This document shows, piece after piece, positions 10,401 to 17,924 of a stretch of 38,804 nucleotides of DNA. The stretch lies in NCBI GenBank assembly GCA_002696885.1, contig NZSO01000026.1, forward strand, positions 1 to 38,804. Reading direction: 5' to 3'. Every line of letters begins with the position of its first letter. Position 1 is the stretch's first letter. A model generated the notes under the pieces. The model was not told where the DNA came from and searched no databases. It saw nothing but the letters and a program-made list of their open reading frames with translations. Both the position numbers and the translations under genes were made by a program. The stretch is from Verrucomicrobiales bacterium. Lineage in GTDB: Bacteria > Verrucomicrobiota > Verrucomicrobiia > Verrucomicrobiales > DEV007.

Positions 10401-10730
10401 GAATCGAATCTTTGTTTCGCTCCATAAATAGTTCGTATATATATTTTTTGCTTTGCTTAAAAGGTTGATATCAGATCCTGTAAAGCCGAGTGCACCTAAC
10501 TCTTTTTCTAAATCTCCATCATTGCTTAAAGCCCAACCTTGAAGTTTTTCATGAAGGCGTTTCTCCATTTCTCTTGCAGCAGCGTTCGTAAAGGTAATGC
10601 ACAAAATATTTCCGTAAGGAACGTCTGCTAATATCAGTTTTAATATTCTTTGTATCAATTGATACGTCTTGCCACTTCCGGCTGAAGCATTAATCCATTC
10701 TGATTCAAAATGAGTATAGTGATCTGTCAT
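7461..10730 (-). CDS. addA: double-strand break repair helicase-nuclease AddA
   Basis: A 1089-residue UvrD-type helicase, matching the alphaproteobacterial AddA family. With AddB it unwinds and resects broken DNA ends and prepares them for RecA. Walker A ASAGSGKT is at 15-22, helicase motifs ILVDEAQDTSS and FVVGDQKQSIYSFQGAK are in the middle, RLLTVHGAKGLQAPIVFLP and LLYVALTRAEEELYI are further on, and the C-terminal RecB-type nuclease carries GQIDLIV and LIDYKTG. A frame opens 7 codons earlier (10751), but the ATG at 10730 is preferred: it has AAAGGAAG at a good distance and overlaps the addB stop as TGATG. The pair is therefore translationally coupled. Confidence 0.97.
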   Translation of the reverse strand: MTDHYTHFESEWINASAGSGKTYQLIQRILKLILADVPYGNILCITFTNAAAREMEKRLHEKLQGWALSNDGDLEKELGALGFTGSDINLLSKAKNIYTNYLWSETKIRFTTLHGLCQSFLRTFAIESDLSPNFTVLEENEQNNLWQKSFEKIAEKHETKSILSKLVDYTTLFNLQDLLQTILKNRHRWVKSCTLKNETSTSLNQLSQNAESQNFDNSLGWLIKKHPLESVLELCERARNLSDSDQLFVENLAVFYRNFCNTPSKPSWQALSSLFLTQSNKPRKKLLSKKAFESLADKEKSFLELSDDIWHVHQIGLIEKIWNKTTLLVEIFTLVFNEYEHKKNSFGLLDFDDLIIKTTQLLQSQEQGAWVRYKLDNQLSHILVDEAQDTSSHQWQLIINLIDDFFSKDNSDTTKSFFVVGDQKQSIYSFQGAKLAEFDLFRSQIYKKFINHKNPIIERSLSHSYRSTTPILSFIDEVFKVHKNPISPFYKATHSSQRINNYGKVSVWPLIHQNESCNDSEAMAGTEEKLAEKLAQKIRLWLDQGKLLQTKERPIHAGDIMILIQKRGRFGPAMANALKKYQIPCAGLDRLTLQDDLAVRDLHSLLKFLLLPEDDFSLASILKSSLIKIDEKTLFKLCIAREEKSLWQELKDQSNYNEKLKEIVLWLQELLNKVDYNTPQDLISTILIEQKGMKKWIDDLGSNATDPLLEYLTLAEQHQIKNGPSLEHWVHWFEANEIQIKRETGDANQKYVRLLTVHGAKGLQAPIVFLPDTTETKIDKGPLYWSKGGLFWASSSTEKGFEPIKSIKDHTQNDLEDESNRLLYVALTRAEEELYICGWEPNRGEVSDNSWYKKCHKAISQLKSKSDRNKETIVYEPFPPKKINKDFTISDIKFGKIIYSPDLFNPLDTKRESTKILRPSGDEEEDNNTLKNERALFYGSLMHKILEHLPHLGDKEEYLRKTKIYVESIDSEFLSHDKKSQLVNDLKNLLNSAIPEINMQGSYFSEVSFRAIEEKKIINGQIDLIVRNPKTRQIWLIDYKTGIYSEKSMEKYKKQLKIYGQFTQKQCPQDTINLALLWIDSLKLYKFKL

Positions 10731-13552
10731 CAGCTGCTTCCTTTGTTCCATGACGGAAACCTAGTAAGCGTGTAGTAGTCGGGATAGTCATCTGATAGAG
10801 AGCTACGGAAAGGGATATCCTCAATATAATAACTACTTATCACTTGTTTCAGTGTGTTTATAACTGAGTCAGATAAGTGTTTTGGATCGAGTTTAATATC
10901 TGTGATTTCGACAGATTTTTCTTTGCCGGATAGTTTCCAATAGCTGACCTTTTTAACATCTTTCCCAGGCAATAGCTTTTGGTAGCTGCCCTCATAATAG
11001 AGAGCGGCTTCCAAGCTTAATTGTGGCGCCTGATGGAGTTCAACAGCTTTTTGTGTTGGGACTTGGCCTGTTTTGTAATCAATGATTTCTAATGCATCTG
11101 GATAAATATTAATACGATCTGATCGACCTTTGATTTTAATTTTAAGTCCATGAATTTCTAAAGTAAGAGAGCCAGGAATCTCTGTAATAATTTGGTTGGG
11201 TTGGTCAGAATTTTTTAGATGATCATGGAAAAAGCTTAGAATATTTTCTGCCCTTTTACGCCAGAAAGGAAGCGCAATAGCATTTTTCATATATTTTTTA
11301 AGCATAAAATTTAATAACGATTTGTCTCTGGTAACGCTGCTATTAATTGAATCAGTTGCAATTCGATTTAAAAGATCATGCATCATAATACCAAAGTTAA
11401 CGGCGTCTGTTTGAAAGGAAAGTATTTGCAAGGGTTTAAGGCGAGCAATATTTTTTAGATAAAAAATGTAAGGGGCGTTTAAAAGGTGCTGACAATCTGA
11501 AATGGTTATTGTTCTTGGCAGATTTTCTTTTGGCACATGAATGCTTGGCGGCGCATGCTTTTTATTTTCAGTGTTTAACCAATGTTTGCGTACCGTTAAT
11601 AAATAGGGCTCAGCAGTTTGTATTTCTTGATTGGCATGTTTAATATAGTGAGTGAGAAGCTGCCAAAAAATATTTGGTCTTGTTGACTTACCCTTTTCTG
11701 ATTTCGAACGCGTTAAAAGAACTTTTTCAGAGCCAAGAATATTCATCATGTCGTGGCTAGCATGCCCAAGTTTTTCCGCTGCCTCTGCAAGGCCTATAGT
11801 TTTGCGCATTTGTTTGTTTAGCCATGGATCATCACCAGATTGTTTTGGCCAACTCTCTTCATTCATATCGGTCATAATCATGAGGTCAGATCTTATTAAT
11901 CGGGACTCTAGAACGCCGATGATTTGAACTTGCGGGCTTATTGATCTGGATGGTGGTGGGATATCTAATGTGCTTAATATAGATAGTAGAATTTCATAAT
12001 AATCACCTGAAGAACTTTTTTTTAAACCATCAAAAGCTTTGGCTAGTTCCTCTAATGTTTCCTTTAAAAGCTGTTGGCTCTCTATGTTTTCAGCAACAAG
12101 AAAAGCAATGAAATTAATATGATTTTCCAGTGTTTTTGTGAGGATGGGTTGATTTAACGATGATCTTAGCTGTTCAGAAAGTAGGAAAAATTGCTCAAAA
12201 AGATTGCGACAGAAAGCTGCCTGTTCACATGTGAACTTTTCTAAACGATCAAAGAGAAAGCTTGGAATGTCTGACCATAGTGAGGGCAATTGCGCACCCC
12301 GCAAAACTTCCATTTCAAGCCATCGGATAGTACTTAGATATTCAAGTCGGTCTTTTTCAATATAGCAATATGGGTGCTTAAGAAGGGCGATAAGATCAAT
12401 CCAGGAACACGTTGGAGCAGCTACAGTTTTTAGTGAATTTTCAACAAGAGTACCGATAGCTGTTTGAAGAATTGGCAATCCAGTTGATTCATCAACAAAA
12501 ATATTAAAAGCATTTAAGTGGCTTTTTATCCTGGCTTTAAGAGGTTGATTTTGCGAAACGATTATAATTTTCTTATTTGACGTTTGAACAAATTCTTTGA
12601 TGTAAAGAGCAATCGTTGCAGCTTCTTCATCATGGTGATCTGCCTCAAGAAAAGTAATTTTATTTGCCAGTGTATCTTTATGAGAGGGGGCCTTGTGAAA
12701 ACAATTGTAAAGATTTTTATCAGCATATGTAAATGAGTCAGGAATGACCTTAACAGAGGTTGGATTAATATTGCGTTCTTCAATAAATGTTTTTTGACTG
12801 TAAAGCGGATGATTTTTGGCAATTGGATCTGATATTTCGGGGTCATAGCCAGGCAGGAAAACCGATCCATTTTTTAAGCCTCCCACTGCTTGCATGAGAT
12901 CAGAAATTTCTGGCAATGATCCTGTTGCCCCAATAATCCAAATTGGATTTTTAGGAGGTAATTCTTGCCAAGACTTTATCAAAAGTTGAATGAGATTGCG
13001 TCGATGAGATTGTGCCGACTGTGCATTTTCTTCTTGTAAAATTAGCGGCCAGGCTTTGCTGAATACGTTTAAAAAAGCCAGTGAGTTAAGTTGATGGTCT
13101 GTTTTAAAACCTGCATCTAGTTCTGTAAGTTTTTCTAGGGGAATATGCTCGTTATCTAGCTCATCTAACAATGTTTCAAGAGACGTAACCAGCTGGCTTA
13201 TATTGTAAAATTTATTATTTTTCTCATTAAATTTTGCAACGAGCGAAAAAAGCAAAGCACGCCTACGCGCAGCAGGTAATACTTTTGGTAGCTGGACAAC
13301 TTCTTGCATGATATCAATCGAGCTAAAAGCAATCGCTTCTTGATCAAGGTTAGTAATCGGTGTGATCTTCGGGAGGAAAGAGCTGGTCTTTAATTCGGTG
13401 ATGATTTCCGCAAAGCGGTGACATGAGCGACGGGTTGGTAAATAGATGTGATAGCCGGCAATCGATAAGGGATCTTGATATGTTTCGGCAATCAGTCTTT
13501 CAGCTGTAACAGACAAAATTGAGTGTGAGGGAGGCACTGTATAGAAAGTCAC
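10730..13552 (-). CDS. addB: double-strand break repair protein AddB
   Basis: A 940-residue protein of the alphaproteobacterial AddB type, the second subunit of the AddAB end-resection complex. It has a divergent, mostly inactive helicase fold and a C-terminal PD-(D/E)XK nuclease with GRSDRINIYPD and LEIIDYKTGQ (about residues 830-850). Where Fe-S type AddB proteins have a CPY motif before the nuclease, this one reads APYIFYLKN, so the first cluster cysteine is missing and the protein probably lacks the Fe-S cluster. The start is GTG at 13552, sharing bases with the tsaE stop (GTGA). The 3' end overlaps addA. The tsaE-addB-addA block is compressed: the extra genes found between tsaE and addB in many relatives are absent. 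Confidence 0.95.
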   Translation of the reverse strand: MTFYTVPPSHSILSVTAERLIAETYQDPLSIAGYHIYLPTRRSCHRFAEIITELKTSSFLPKITPITNLDQEAIAFSSIDIMQEVVQLPKVLPAARRRALLFSLVAKFNEKNNKFYNISQLVTSLETLLDELDNEHIPLEKLTELDAGFKTDHQLNSLAFLNVFSKAWPLILQEENAQSAQSHRRNLIQLLIKSWQELPPKNPIWIIGATGSLPEISDLMQAVGGLKNGSVFLPGYDPEISDPIAKNHPLYSQKTFIEERNINPTSVKVIPDSFTYADKNLYNCFHKAPSHKDTLANKITFLEADHHDEEAATIALYIKEFVQTSNKKIIIVSQNQPLKARIKSHLNAFNIFVDESTGLPILQTAIGTLVENSLKTVAAPTCSWIDLIALLKHPYCYIEKDRLEYLSTIRWLEMEVLRGAQLPSLWSDIPSFLFDRLEKFTCEQAAFCRNLFEQFFLLSEQLRSSLNQPILTKTLENHINFIAFLVAENIESQQLLKETLEELAKAFDGLKKSSSGDYYEILLSILSTLDIPPPSRSISPQVQIIGVLESRLIRSDLMIMTDMNEESWPKQSGDDPWLNKQMRKTIGLAEAAEKLGHASHDMMNILGSEKVLLTRSKSEKGKSTRPNIFWQLLTHYIKHANQEIQTAEPYLLTVRKHWLNTENKKHAPPSIHVPKENLPRTITISDCQHLLNAPYIFYLKNIARLKPLQILSFQTDAVNFGIMMHDLLNRIATDSINSSVTRDKSLLNFMLKKYMKNAIALPFWRKRAENILSFFHDHLKNSDQPNQIITEIPGSLTLEIHGLKIKIKGRSDRINIYPDALEIIDYKTGQVPTQKAVELHQAPQLSLEAALYYEGSYQKLLPGKDVKKVSYWKLSGKEKSVEITDIKLDPKHLSDSVINTLKQVISSYYIEDIPFRSSLSDDYPDYYTLTRFPSWNKGSS
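10737..10744 (-). promoter_or_regulatory. ribosome binding site deciding the addA start
   Basis: AAAGGAAG on the minus strand lies 6 bases upstream of the ATG at 10730. It falls inside the 5' end of the longer frame, and the longer start at 10751 has no SD of its own. The site lies in the last codons of addB and supports coupled translation. Confidence 0.7.
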
Positions 13553-14034
13553 TTTTCAAAGCTTGTTTGTAATGGTTTGAGTCGTTCAGACCAATTTTTC
13601 GTGCCTGTAAAAATTATTTTAAGGTTATTTTGACTGATATCAAAGTTAAGGACCAAAGCAGACTGACGAATAAATTTCTCTGCTTTTTCTGGCCATTCAA
13701 TAATTAACAGCCCTTCTTGGGTTTCATTAAGGCCAAGTTCAATCCATTCATCATCATTTTCAAAACGATACAAATCAATATGCCAAATGGGAAAGGGGCC
13801 TTGATCATATAAAGATACAATATTAAAAGTTGGGCTGTTGACAGTTGTTTCGGGACCCAAGATTCCTTGAATCAGACCTCTGACAAAGGTGGTTTTTCCA
13901 GCGCCCAAGGTGCCAGTTAAACAAACACAGTCCCCAGGTTGCAGGATGGCTGCTAGTGATCCACCCAGGCGCTGTGTCTCTTCTGGGCTGTGTGTTGATC
14001 TATCAAATAAAAAAGGTGATGCTTGCCAATTCAT
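13549..14034 (-). CDS. tsaE: tRNA threonylcarbamoyladenosine biosynthesis ATPase TsaE
   Basis: A 161-residue TsaE, normal length. It is the ATPase that works with TsaB and TsaD to put the t6A modification on ANN-decoding tRNAs. Walker A GTLGAGKTT is at 41-49, followed by SPTFNIVSLY and HIDLYRFE, and IEWPEKAE, all typical. ATG at 14034 is first in the minus-strand block and faces the reductase gene at 14085. Its stop overlaps the GTG of addB. The 51-base space to the divergent gene leaves little room for its own promoter. Confidence 0.96.
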   Translation of the reverse strand: MNWQASPFLFDRSTHSPEETQRLGGSLAAILQPGDCVCLTGTLGAGKTTFVRGLIQGILGPETTVNSPTFNIVSLYDQGPFPIWHIDLYRFENDDEWIELGLNETQEGLLIIEWPEKAEKFIRQSALVLNFDISQNNLKIIFTGTKNWSERLKPLQTSFEK

Positions 14035-14050
14035 TGCTAATCACTATTAT
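14023..14050 (+). promoter_or_regulatory. putative promoter of the ferredoxin reductase gene
   Basis: TTGCCA (14023-14028), a 16-base spacer and TATTAT (14045-14050). It overlaps the tsaE start and would begin transcription about 30 bases before the ATG at 14085. Confidence 0.5.
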
Positions 14051-14084
14051 GAACCAAAGTAAAGTTGAAAACAAAGGAATTAAA

Positions 14085-15098
14085 ATGTCATATCAAACAG
14101 ATGTTGTAATTATCGGTGCTGGGCCTGTTGGGCTTTTTGCCATCTTTGAGTGTGGTATGAATAAGCTAAAGTGTCATGTGATCGACGCTCTTGATTCTGT
14201 GGGCGGGCAATGCAGGGCGCTTTATCCAGAAAAGCCTATTTATGACATACCTGCACATCCAAGCATTCTTGCAGGGGAATTGATAGATAAACTTGAACAA
14301 CAAGCAGCGCCATTTAATGCAACTTTTCATTTGGGGCAGCAAGCAACACATGTATCTAAAACAGACGATGGTTGGATGATCAAAACCTCAAAAGGCAATG
14401 AAATTCAAACAAAGGCAATTATTATTGCTGCGGGTGTCGGCGCGTTTGGGCCAAATAAACCCCCCCTTGAAAATTTAGCTGAATTTGAAGAAAAGCATGT
14501 ACATTATTATGTGCGCCGAATGGAAGATTTTAGGGGCCAAACGATTGTTATTGCTGGTGGTGGAGATTCTGCTGTTGATTGGGCTTTAAACCTTAAAGGG
14601 ATTGCTAAGAAAATTTATATGGTCCACCGCCGCGATAAATTCCGTGCAGCACCTGAAAGTGTGAATCAGTTAAAAGCAGCAGCAACTTCTGAAGAGTTGG
14701 AATTAGTTACGCCTTATCAATTATCTGCGTTGGGTGGCGAGAATGGCACGCTTCAATCCGTTGAAGTTGTTAACTTAGACGGTCATAAACGCACTTTAGA
14801 GGCGGATCATTTATTAGCTTTTTTTGGTTTATCCATGGACCTGGGACCTTTGTCAGAATGGGGTATGGCGCTGCAGAAAAAGCATATAGAAGTTGATTTC
14901 AAAACCTGTGAAACAAACTTAAAAGGTGTGTTTGCCATTGGTGATGTTGCAACGTATCCATATAAGCAGAAGCTTATCCTAACTGGGTTTGCAGAAGCGG
15001 CTCAAGCTGTACATCAAATTCGTTCGATGGTTTACCCAGGAGAAGTTTTCCACTTTGAATATTCGACCACGCAAGGTGTGCCAGGTAGTGGCTCCTAA
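14085..15098 (+). CDS. ferredoxin/flavodoxin-NADP+ reductase, thioredoxin-reductase-like
   Basis: A 337-residue FAD enzyme of the YumC/TrxR-like FNR type, which passes electrons between NADPH and ferredoxin or flavodoxin. It has the FAD-binding VIIGAGPVG (8-16), the VGGQCRALYPEKPIYDIPAHP region typical of this family, a second nucleotide motif AGGGDSAVDWAL (about 157-168) and the C-terminal GDVATYPYKQKLI FAD segment. The redox CxxC of true thioredoxin reductases is missing from the second domain, which separates it from TrxB. An in-frame extension upstream exists, but AAAGGA sits 6 bases before the ATG at 14085. The end overlaps the probable start of the glycosyltransferase gene. Confidence 0.93.
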   Translation: MSYQTDVVIIGAGPVGLFAIFECGMNKLKCHVIDALDSVGGQCRALYPEKPIYDIPAHPSILAGELIDKLEQQAAPFNATFHLGQQATHVSKTDDGWMIKTSKGNEIQTKAIIIAAGVGAFGPNKPPLENLAEFEEKHVHYYVRRMEDFRGQTIVIAGGGDSAVDWALNLKGIAKKIYMVHRRDKFRAAPESVNQLKAAATSEELELVTPYQLSALGGENGTLQSVEVVNLDGHKRTLEADHLLAFFGLSMDLGPLSEWGMALQKKHIEVDFKTCETNLKGVFAIGDVATYPYKQKLILTGFAEAAQAVHQIRSMVYPGEVFHFEYSTTQGVPGSGS

Positions 15099-16224
15099 AC
15101 AACCCGCAATTTTACAAGTTTTGCCAGCGCTTAATTCAGGCGGCGTTGAGCGTGGTACGTGTGAAATTGCCAAGACAATTGTTGACAGGAGCTGGCAATC
15201 TTATGTTGCCTCGACCGGCGGAGGACTTGTTAATGAATTAGAAAAAAGTGGTACAAGGCACGTAAGGATATCAACACTTAAATCACACGTTTTGGTTTTT
15301 TACTCAGCCTGGCAACTCTACAAAATCATAAAACAATGCAATATTGATTTAGTTCATGCGCGCAGTAGGCTCCCTGCTTGGGCCTGCTATTGGGCAAGCA
15401 AGTGGGCCAAAGTGCCAATGGTCACAACTTTTCATGGGGCGTACGGCTGCCAAAATCACTTTAAGTATTTTTATAATTCAGTAATGGTGAAAGGTGAAAG
15501 AGTGATTGCACCCTCACAATTCATCGTTGATCACATTAAAAAGACTTATAAAGTTCCATGTAGCAAGATTGACTTAATTTACCGCGGTGTTGATTTGGAG
15601 CAATTTTATCCCAGTGCTGTTTCAACACATACAATAAAGTTGATTCGGAAAAAGTGGCAGGTTCAGCAGGGGGAGATGGTTTTTCTTCTTCCAGGACGCT
15701 TTACGGCGATTAAAGGGCATGAGATTTTGCTGAGAGCTTTGGCAGCATTCAAGGATAAAAATTGGAAATTGATTTTGATGGGTTCTTGGTATGGCAAAGA
15801 AAAGTATTTTGAATATATTAAGAAAGTTATTGTTGATCTTGATTTGGAGAGTCATGTTTTGATTGAGCCTGCTCAAGGCGCTGTTCAAGAAGCCTATGCA
15901 GCTGCGGACATTGTTGTGTGTCCGTCTATTAAGCCCGAATCATTTGGCCGCACGATTGCTGAAGCAGGCGCCATGGCTAAACCAGTGATTACCACCAACA
16001 TAGGTGGCGGCGCTGAAATTGTTGTATCTAATGAAACAGGTTGGCTTGTGCAGCCAAATTCAGTTGATGATTTACGAAAAGCACTAGGACAGGCTTTTAA
16101 ACTGGAGCCTGAACGGTTAGGGGAAATAGGTAAAGCAGCTGAAGAGCGTATTAGAAAAAAATTCACCTTAACTGCTATGCAGAGCAAAACAATTAAGCTG
16201 TACGAATCAGTCTTGAAAGTTTAG
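15088..16224 (+). CDS. GT4-family glycosyltransferase
   Basis: About 378 residues with a GT-B fold. The N-terminal half has the donor/acceptor-side motif PALNSGGVERGTCEIA, and the C-terminal Glycos_transf_1 half has LPGRFTAIKGHEILLRAL and an E-X7-E motif in PESFGRTIAEAGAMAKPVI. Enzymes of this type add sugars to lipopolysaccharide core, O-antigen or capsule at the cytoplasmic face. The sugar cannot be told. The frame runs upstream into the reductase gene. I chose the GTG at 15088, which overlaps the reductase stop by 11 bases and gives a protein beginning MAPKQPAILQVLP, as in relatives. The SD is poor, so coupling to the upstream gene is likely. Confidence 0.9.
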   Translation: MAPKQPAILQVLPALNSGGVERGTCEIAKTIVDRSWQSYVASTGGGLVNELEKSGTRHVRISTLKSHVLVFYSAWQLYKIIKQCNIDLVHARSRLPAWACYWASKWAKVPMVTTFHGAYGCQNHFKYFYNSVMVKGERVIAPSQFIVDHIKKTYKVPCSKIDLIYRGVDLEQFYPSAVSTHTIKLIRKKWQVQQGEMVFLLPGRFTAIKGHEILLRALAAFKDKNWKLILMGSWYGKEKYFEYIKKVIVDLDLESHVLIEPAQGAVQEAYAAADIVVCPSIKPESFGRTIAEAGAMAKPVITTNIGGGAEIVVSNETGWLVQPNSVDDLRKALGQAFKLEPERLGEIGKAAEERIRKKFTLTAMQSKTIKLYESVLKV

Positions 16225-16226
16225 GC

Positions 16227-16251
16227 AAAAAAAAACTGGCCCTGAGGCCAG
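16227..16251 (-). terminator. terminator of the secreted-protein gene
   Basis: Read on the minus strand: CTGGCC TCAG GGCCAG followed by nine T. It lies 28 bases past the stop of the minus-strand gene at 16279-16947. On the plus strand the same hairpin follows the glycosyltransferase stop closely, with a weaker T tract, so it may serve both. Confidence 0.85.
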
Positions 16252-16278
16252 CTTTATATTTGATACTTGAAGGTATAT

Positions 16279-16947
16279 TTACATTTGAGCTCTCTTTGTT
16301 CTTTGCAATTTTGGCTGTTTGCATTGCATCTCACCGTTTTTCAACTTAGTAAAAGTAACTTCATTGTTAAAGCGGTCTCCTCTTCCAACGAAATCTTCGG
16401 TTCCCTCATATTTCTTTAACCAATTTTGTGCAGCAAGGGTAAGCTCTTCGTCAGTTTTCATAGTGCCATCTTTTCTAAACATGCCTTTAACATAAGCTTT
16501 TAAAGATCTTGTTGATGCACAAAAAAATTGTCCCTGCAAAAGAGGGTCGTTATTAGCAGCATTTTCATCAAAAACTGGGTAAGCTCCCCATTCAAATTTA
16601 GTACTTGAAACCCCATACCTGTAGGCTAGATTTAAAACAACAGCTTGAGCATTTGGTGATTTACGGTCGAGTTCGTTCAGAGCAGTACGTAACTCTTGTC
16701 TAGCAGAGCTATTTTGTGTGGTATCAATGAAAAACTCAAAAAATTTATTTAAGCATTTAGAGTATTGGTTAGCATAGCTTGGCTTTGAATTTTTTGATAT
16801 GTCCAGTAGCACATCCAACACAAGATTCAGGTCCTGTTTACAAACACGGGGCAATTGAGTTGCTTTTGATAAATAGAGATTATTTGCGATTCCACAATTA
16901 GAGTTAAATGATACAGCTAATAACAATGTTAATAGTATTTTTTTCAT
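16279..16947 (-). CDS. secreted protein of unknown function
   Basis: A 222-residue protein I do not recognise. It begins MKKILLTLLLAVSFNSNCG, a clear signal peptide with a cleavage region around residues 19-25, so it is exported to the periplasm or beyond. Four cysteines in the mature part (in RVCKQD, KCLNKF, FFCAST and MQCKQP) could form two disulfides. The C-terminus is basic. ATG at 16947 is chosen because GGAAGG lies 4 bases upstream. A TTG start 4 codons earlier would put that SD inside the gene. It is a single gene with its own terminator, converging on the glycosyltransferase gene. No catalytic motif is visible. Confidence 0.8.
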   Translation of the reverse strand: MKKILLTLLLAVSFNSNCGIANNLYLSKATQLPRVCKQDLNLVLDVLLDISKNSKPSYANQYSKCLNKFFEFFIDTTQNSSARQELRTALNELDRKSPNAQAVVLNLAYRYGVSSTKFEWGAYPVFDENAANNDPLLQGQFFCASTRSLKAYVKGMFRKDGTMKTDEELTLAAQNWLKKYEGTEDFVGRGDRFNNEVTFTKLKNGEMQCKQPKLQRTKRAQM

Positions 16948-17041
16948 GATGCCTTCCAAATTAGTTTGTTCAATTATTGACTGTGTATATATAATAGATC
17001 AAGCATTTTTTGTTGTATTGATAAAGATATAAACCATTCGC

Positions 17042-17070
17042 TTGAAAATTGTGCGAAAGCTTTCTATTAT
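17042..17070 (+). promoter_or_regulatory. strong sigma-70 promoter for infA and the following genes
   Basis: TTGAAA (17042-17047), a 17-base spacer and TATTAT (17065-17070), one of the best promoter matches in the window, placed 21 bases before the infA start. It likely drives infA-maf-RNase E/G-yacG. Confidence 0.7.
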
Positions 17071-17091
17071 TCAGAAAAATTATAGGCTGGA

Positions 17092-17310
17092 ATGTCAAAA
17101 GAAGACTTAATTGAATTGGAAGGTGAAGTTACCGAATTGCTTCCAAAAGCAAATTATCGTGTGATGCTTGAGAATGGGCACGAAGTGGTTGCCTATGCAT
17201 CAGGGCGGATGCGTAAAAATAGAATTCGTGTTCTGTTGGGTGATAAAGTAACTGTTGAAATGACGCCATACGATTTAACAAAGGGTCGTATTTCTTTTCG
17301 TCACAAGTAG
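17092..17310 (+). CDS. infA: translation initiation factor IF-1
   Basis: A 72-residue protein, exactly the usual IF-1 length, forming a single OB fold that binds the ribosomal A site during initiation. The sequence KEDLIELEGEVTELLPKANY at the N-terminus, then GHEVVAYASGRMRKNRIRVL and GRISFRHK are all conserved. It is the first gene of a unit with maf, an RNase E/G-like gene and yacG, an order common in alphaproteobacteria. Confidence 0.99.
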   Translation: MSKEDLIELEGEVTELLPKANYRVMLENGHEVVAYASGRMRKNRIRVLLGDKVTVEMTPYDLTKGRISFRHK

Positions 17311-17321
17311 CGTAGTACTTG

Positions 17322-17924
17322 ATGGCCGCTCTGCAATCTTTTGTTTTGGCTTCCGGATCCCCCTCGCGCGCTAAAATTCTTAACGAGCTTTGCTTTGAAG
17401 GCTTTGACATCTCCCCGCAAGATATCGATGAATCCGAGCTTAAAAACGAACCCCCCCGAACATATATAAAAAGAATTTGCAGCGCTAAAGTAGCCTCTGC
17501 CAAAAAGAATCACCCTGACCGAGTCATTTTAGCAGCTGACACAATTGTTGCCGTTGGGCGGAGAATACTGCAAAAAGCGCAAAGTCCCGATCAGCAGCAT
17601 CAGTTTATGAGCTTAATTTCGGGTAGGCGTCATTATAGTATGACAGCCGTTGGTATTTACAACCCGAAACAACCTGAGAAAATTATTATTAAACTGGTTG
17701 AAACCCTTGTGCAGATGAAGCGGATGACTGACCAAGAAATTGCTGCATATGTTGACTCTGGAGTTTGGCAAGGCTGTTCGGGGTATAAATTTGATTATAT
17801 GTTCCAATCACTGGTAAAGCGCATTGATGGGTCTGTGTCGAGCATTCAGGGGCTGCCTGTCTATACGGTTCGAAATTTGTTGGGCAGTGCCGGCGTTTTT
17901 CCCAAGTTTTCTCTATCTAAATGA
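17322..17924 (+). CDS. maf: Maf-family nucleotide pyrophosphatase
   Basis: A 200-residue Maf/YhdE-type protein. The family hydrolyses non-canonical or methylated nucleoside triphosphates (dTTP/UTP/m5UTP classes). The N-terminal LASGSPSRAKIL, the catalytic AADTIV and LISGRRHYSMTAV segments match the family. The usual GxAGGYxIQG stretch is replaced by GCSGYKFDYMFQ, so the C-terminal half is divergent. Function may be kept, since the catalytic Asp of AADT remains, but the nucleotide preference cannot be called. ATG at 17322 follows the infA stop by 11 bases without a clear SD. Its stop overlaps the next gene (ATGA). Confidence 0.88.
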   Translation: MAALQSFVLASGSPSRAKILNELCFEGFDISPQDIDESELKNEPPRTYIKRICSAKVASAKKNHPDRVILAADTIVAVGRRILQKAQSPDQQHQFMSLISGRRHYSMTAVGIYNPKQPEKIIIKLVETLVQMKRMTDQEIAAYVDSGVWQGCSGYKFDYMFQSLVKRIDGSVSSIQGLPVYTVRNLLGSAGVFPKFSLSK

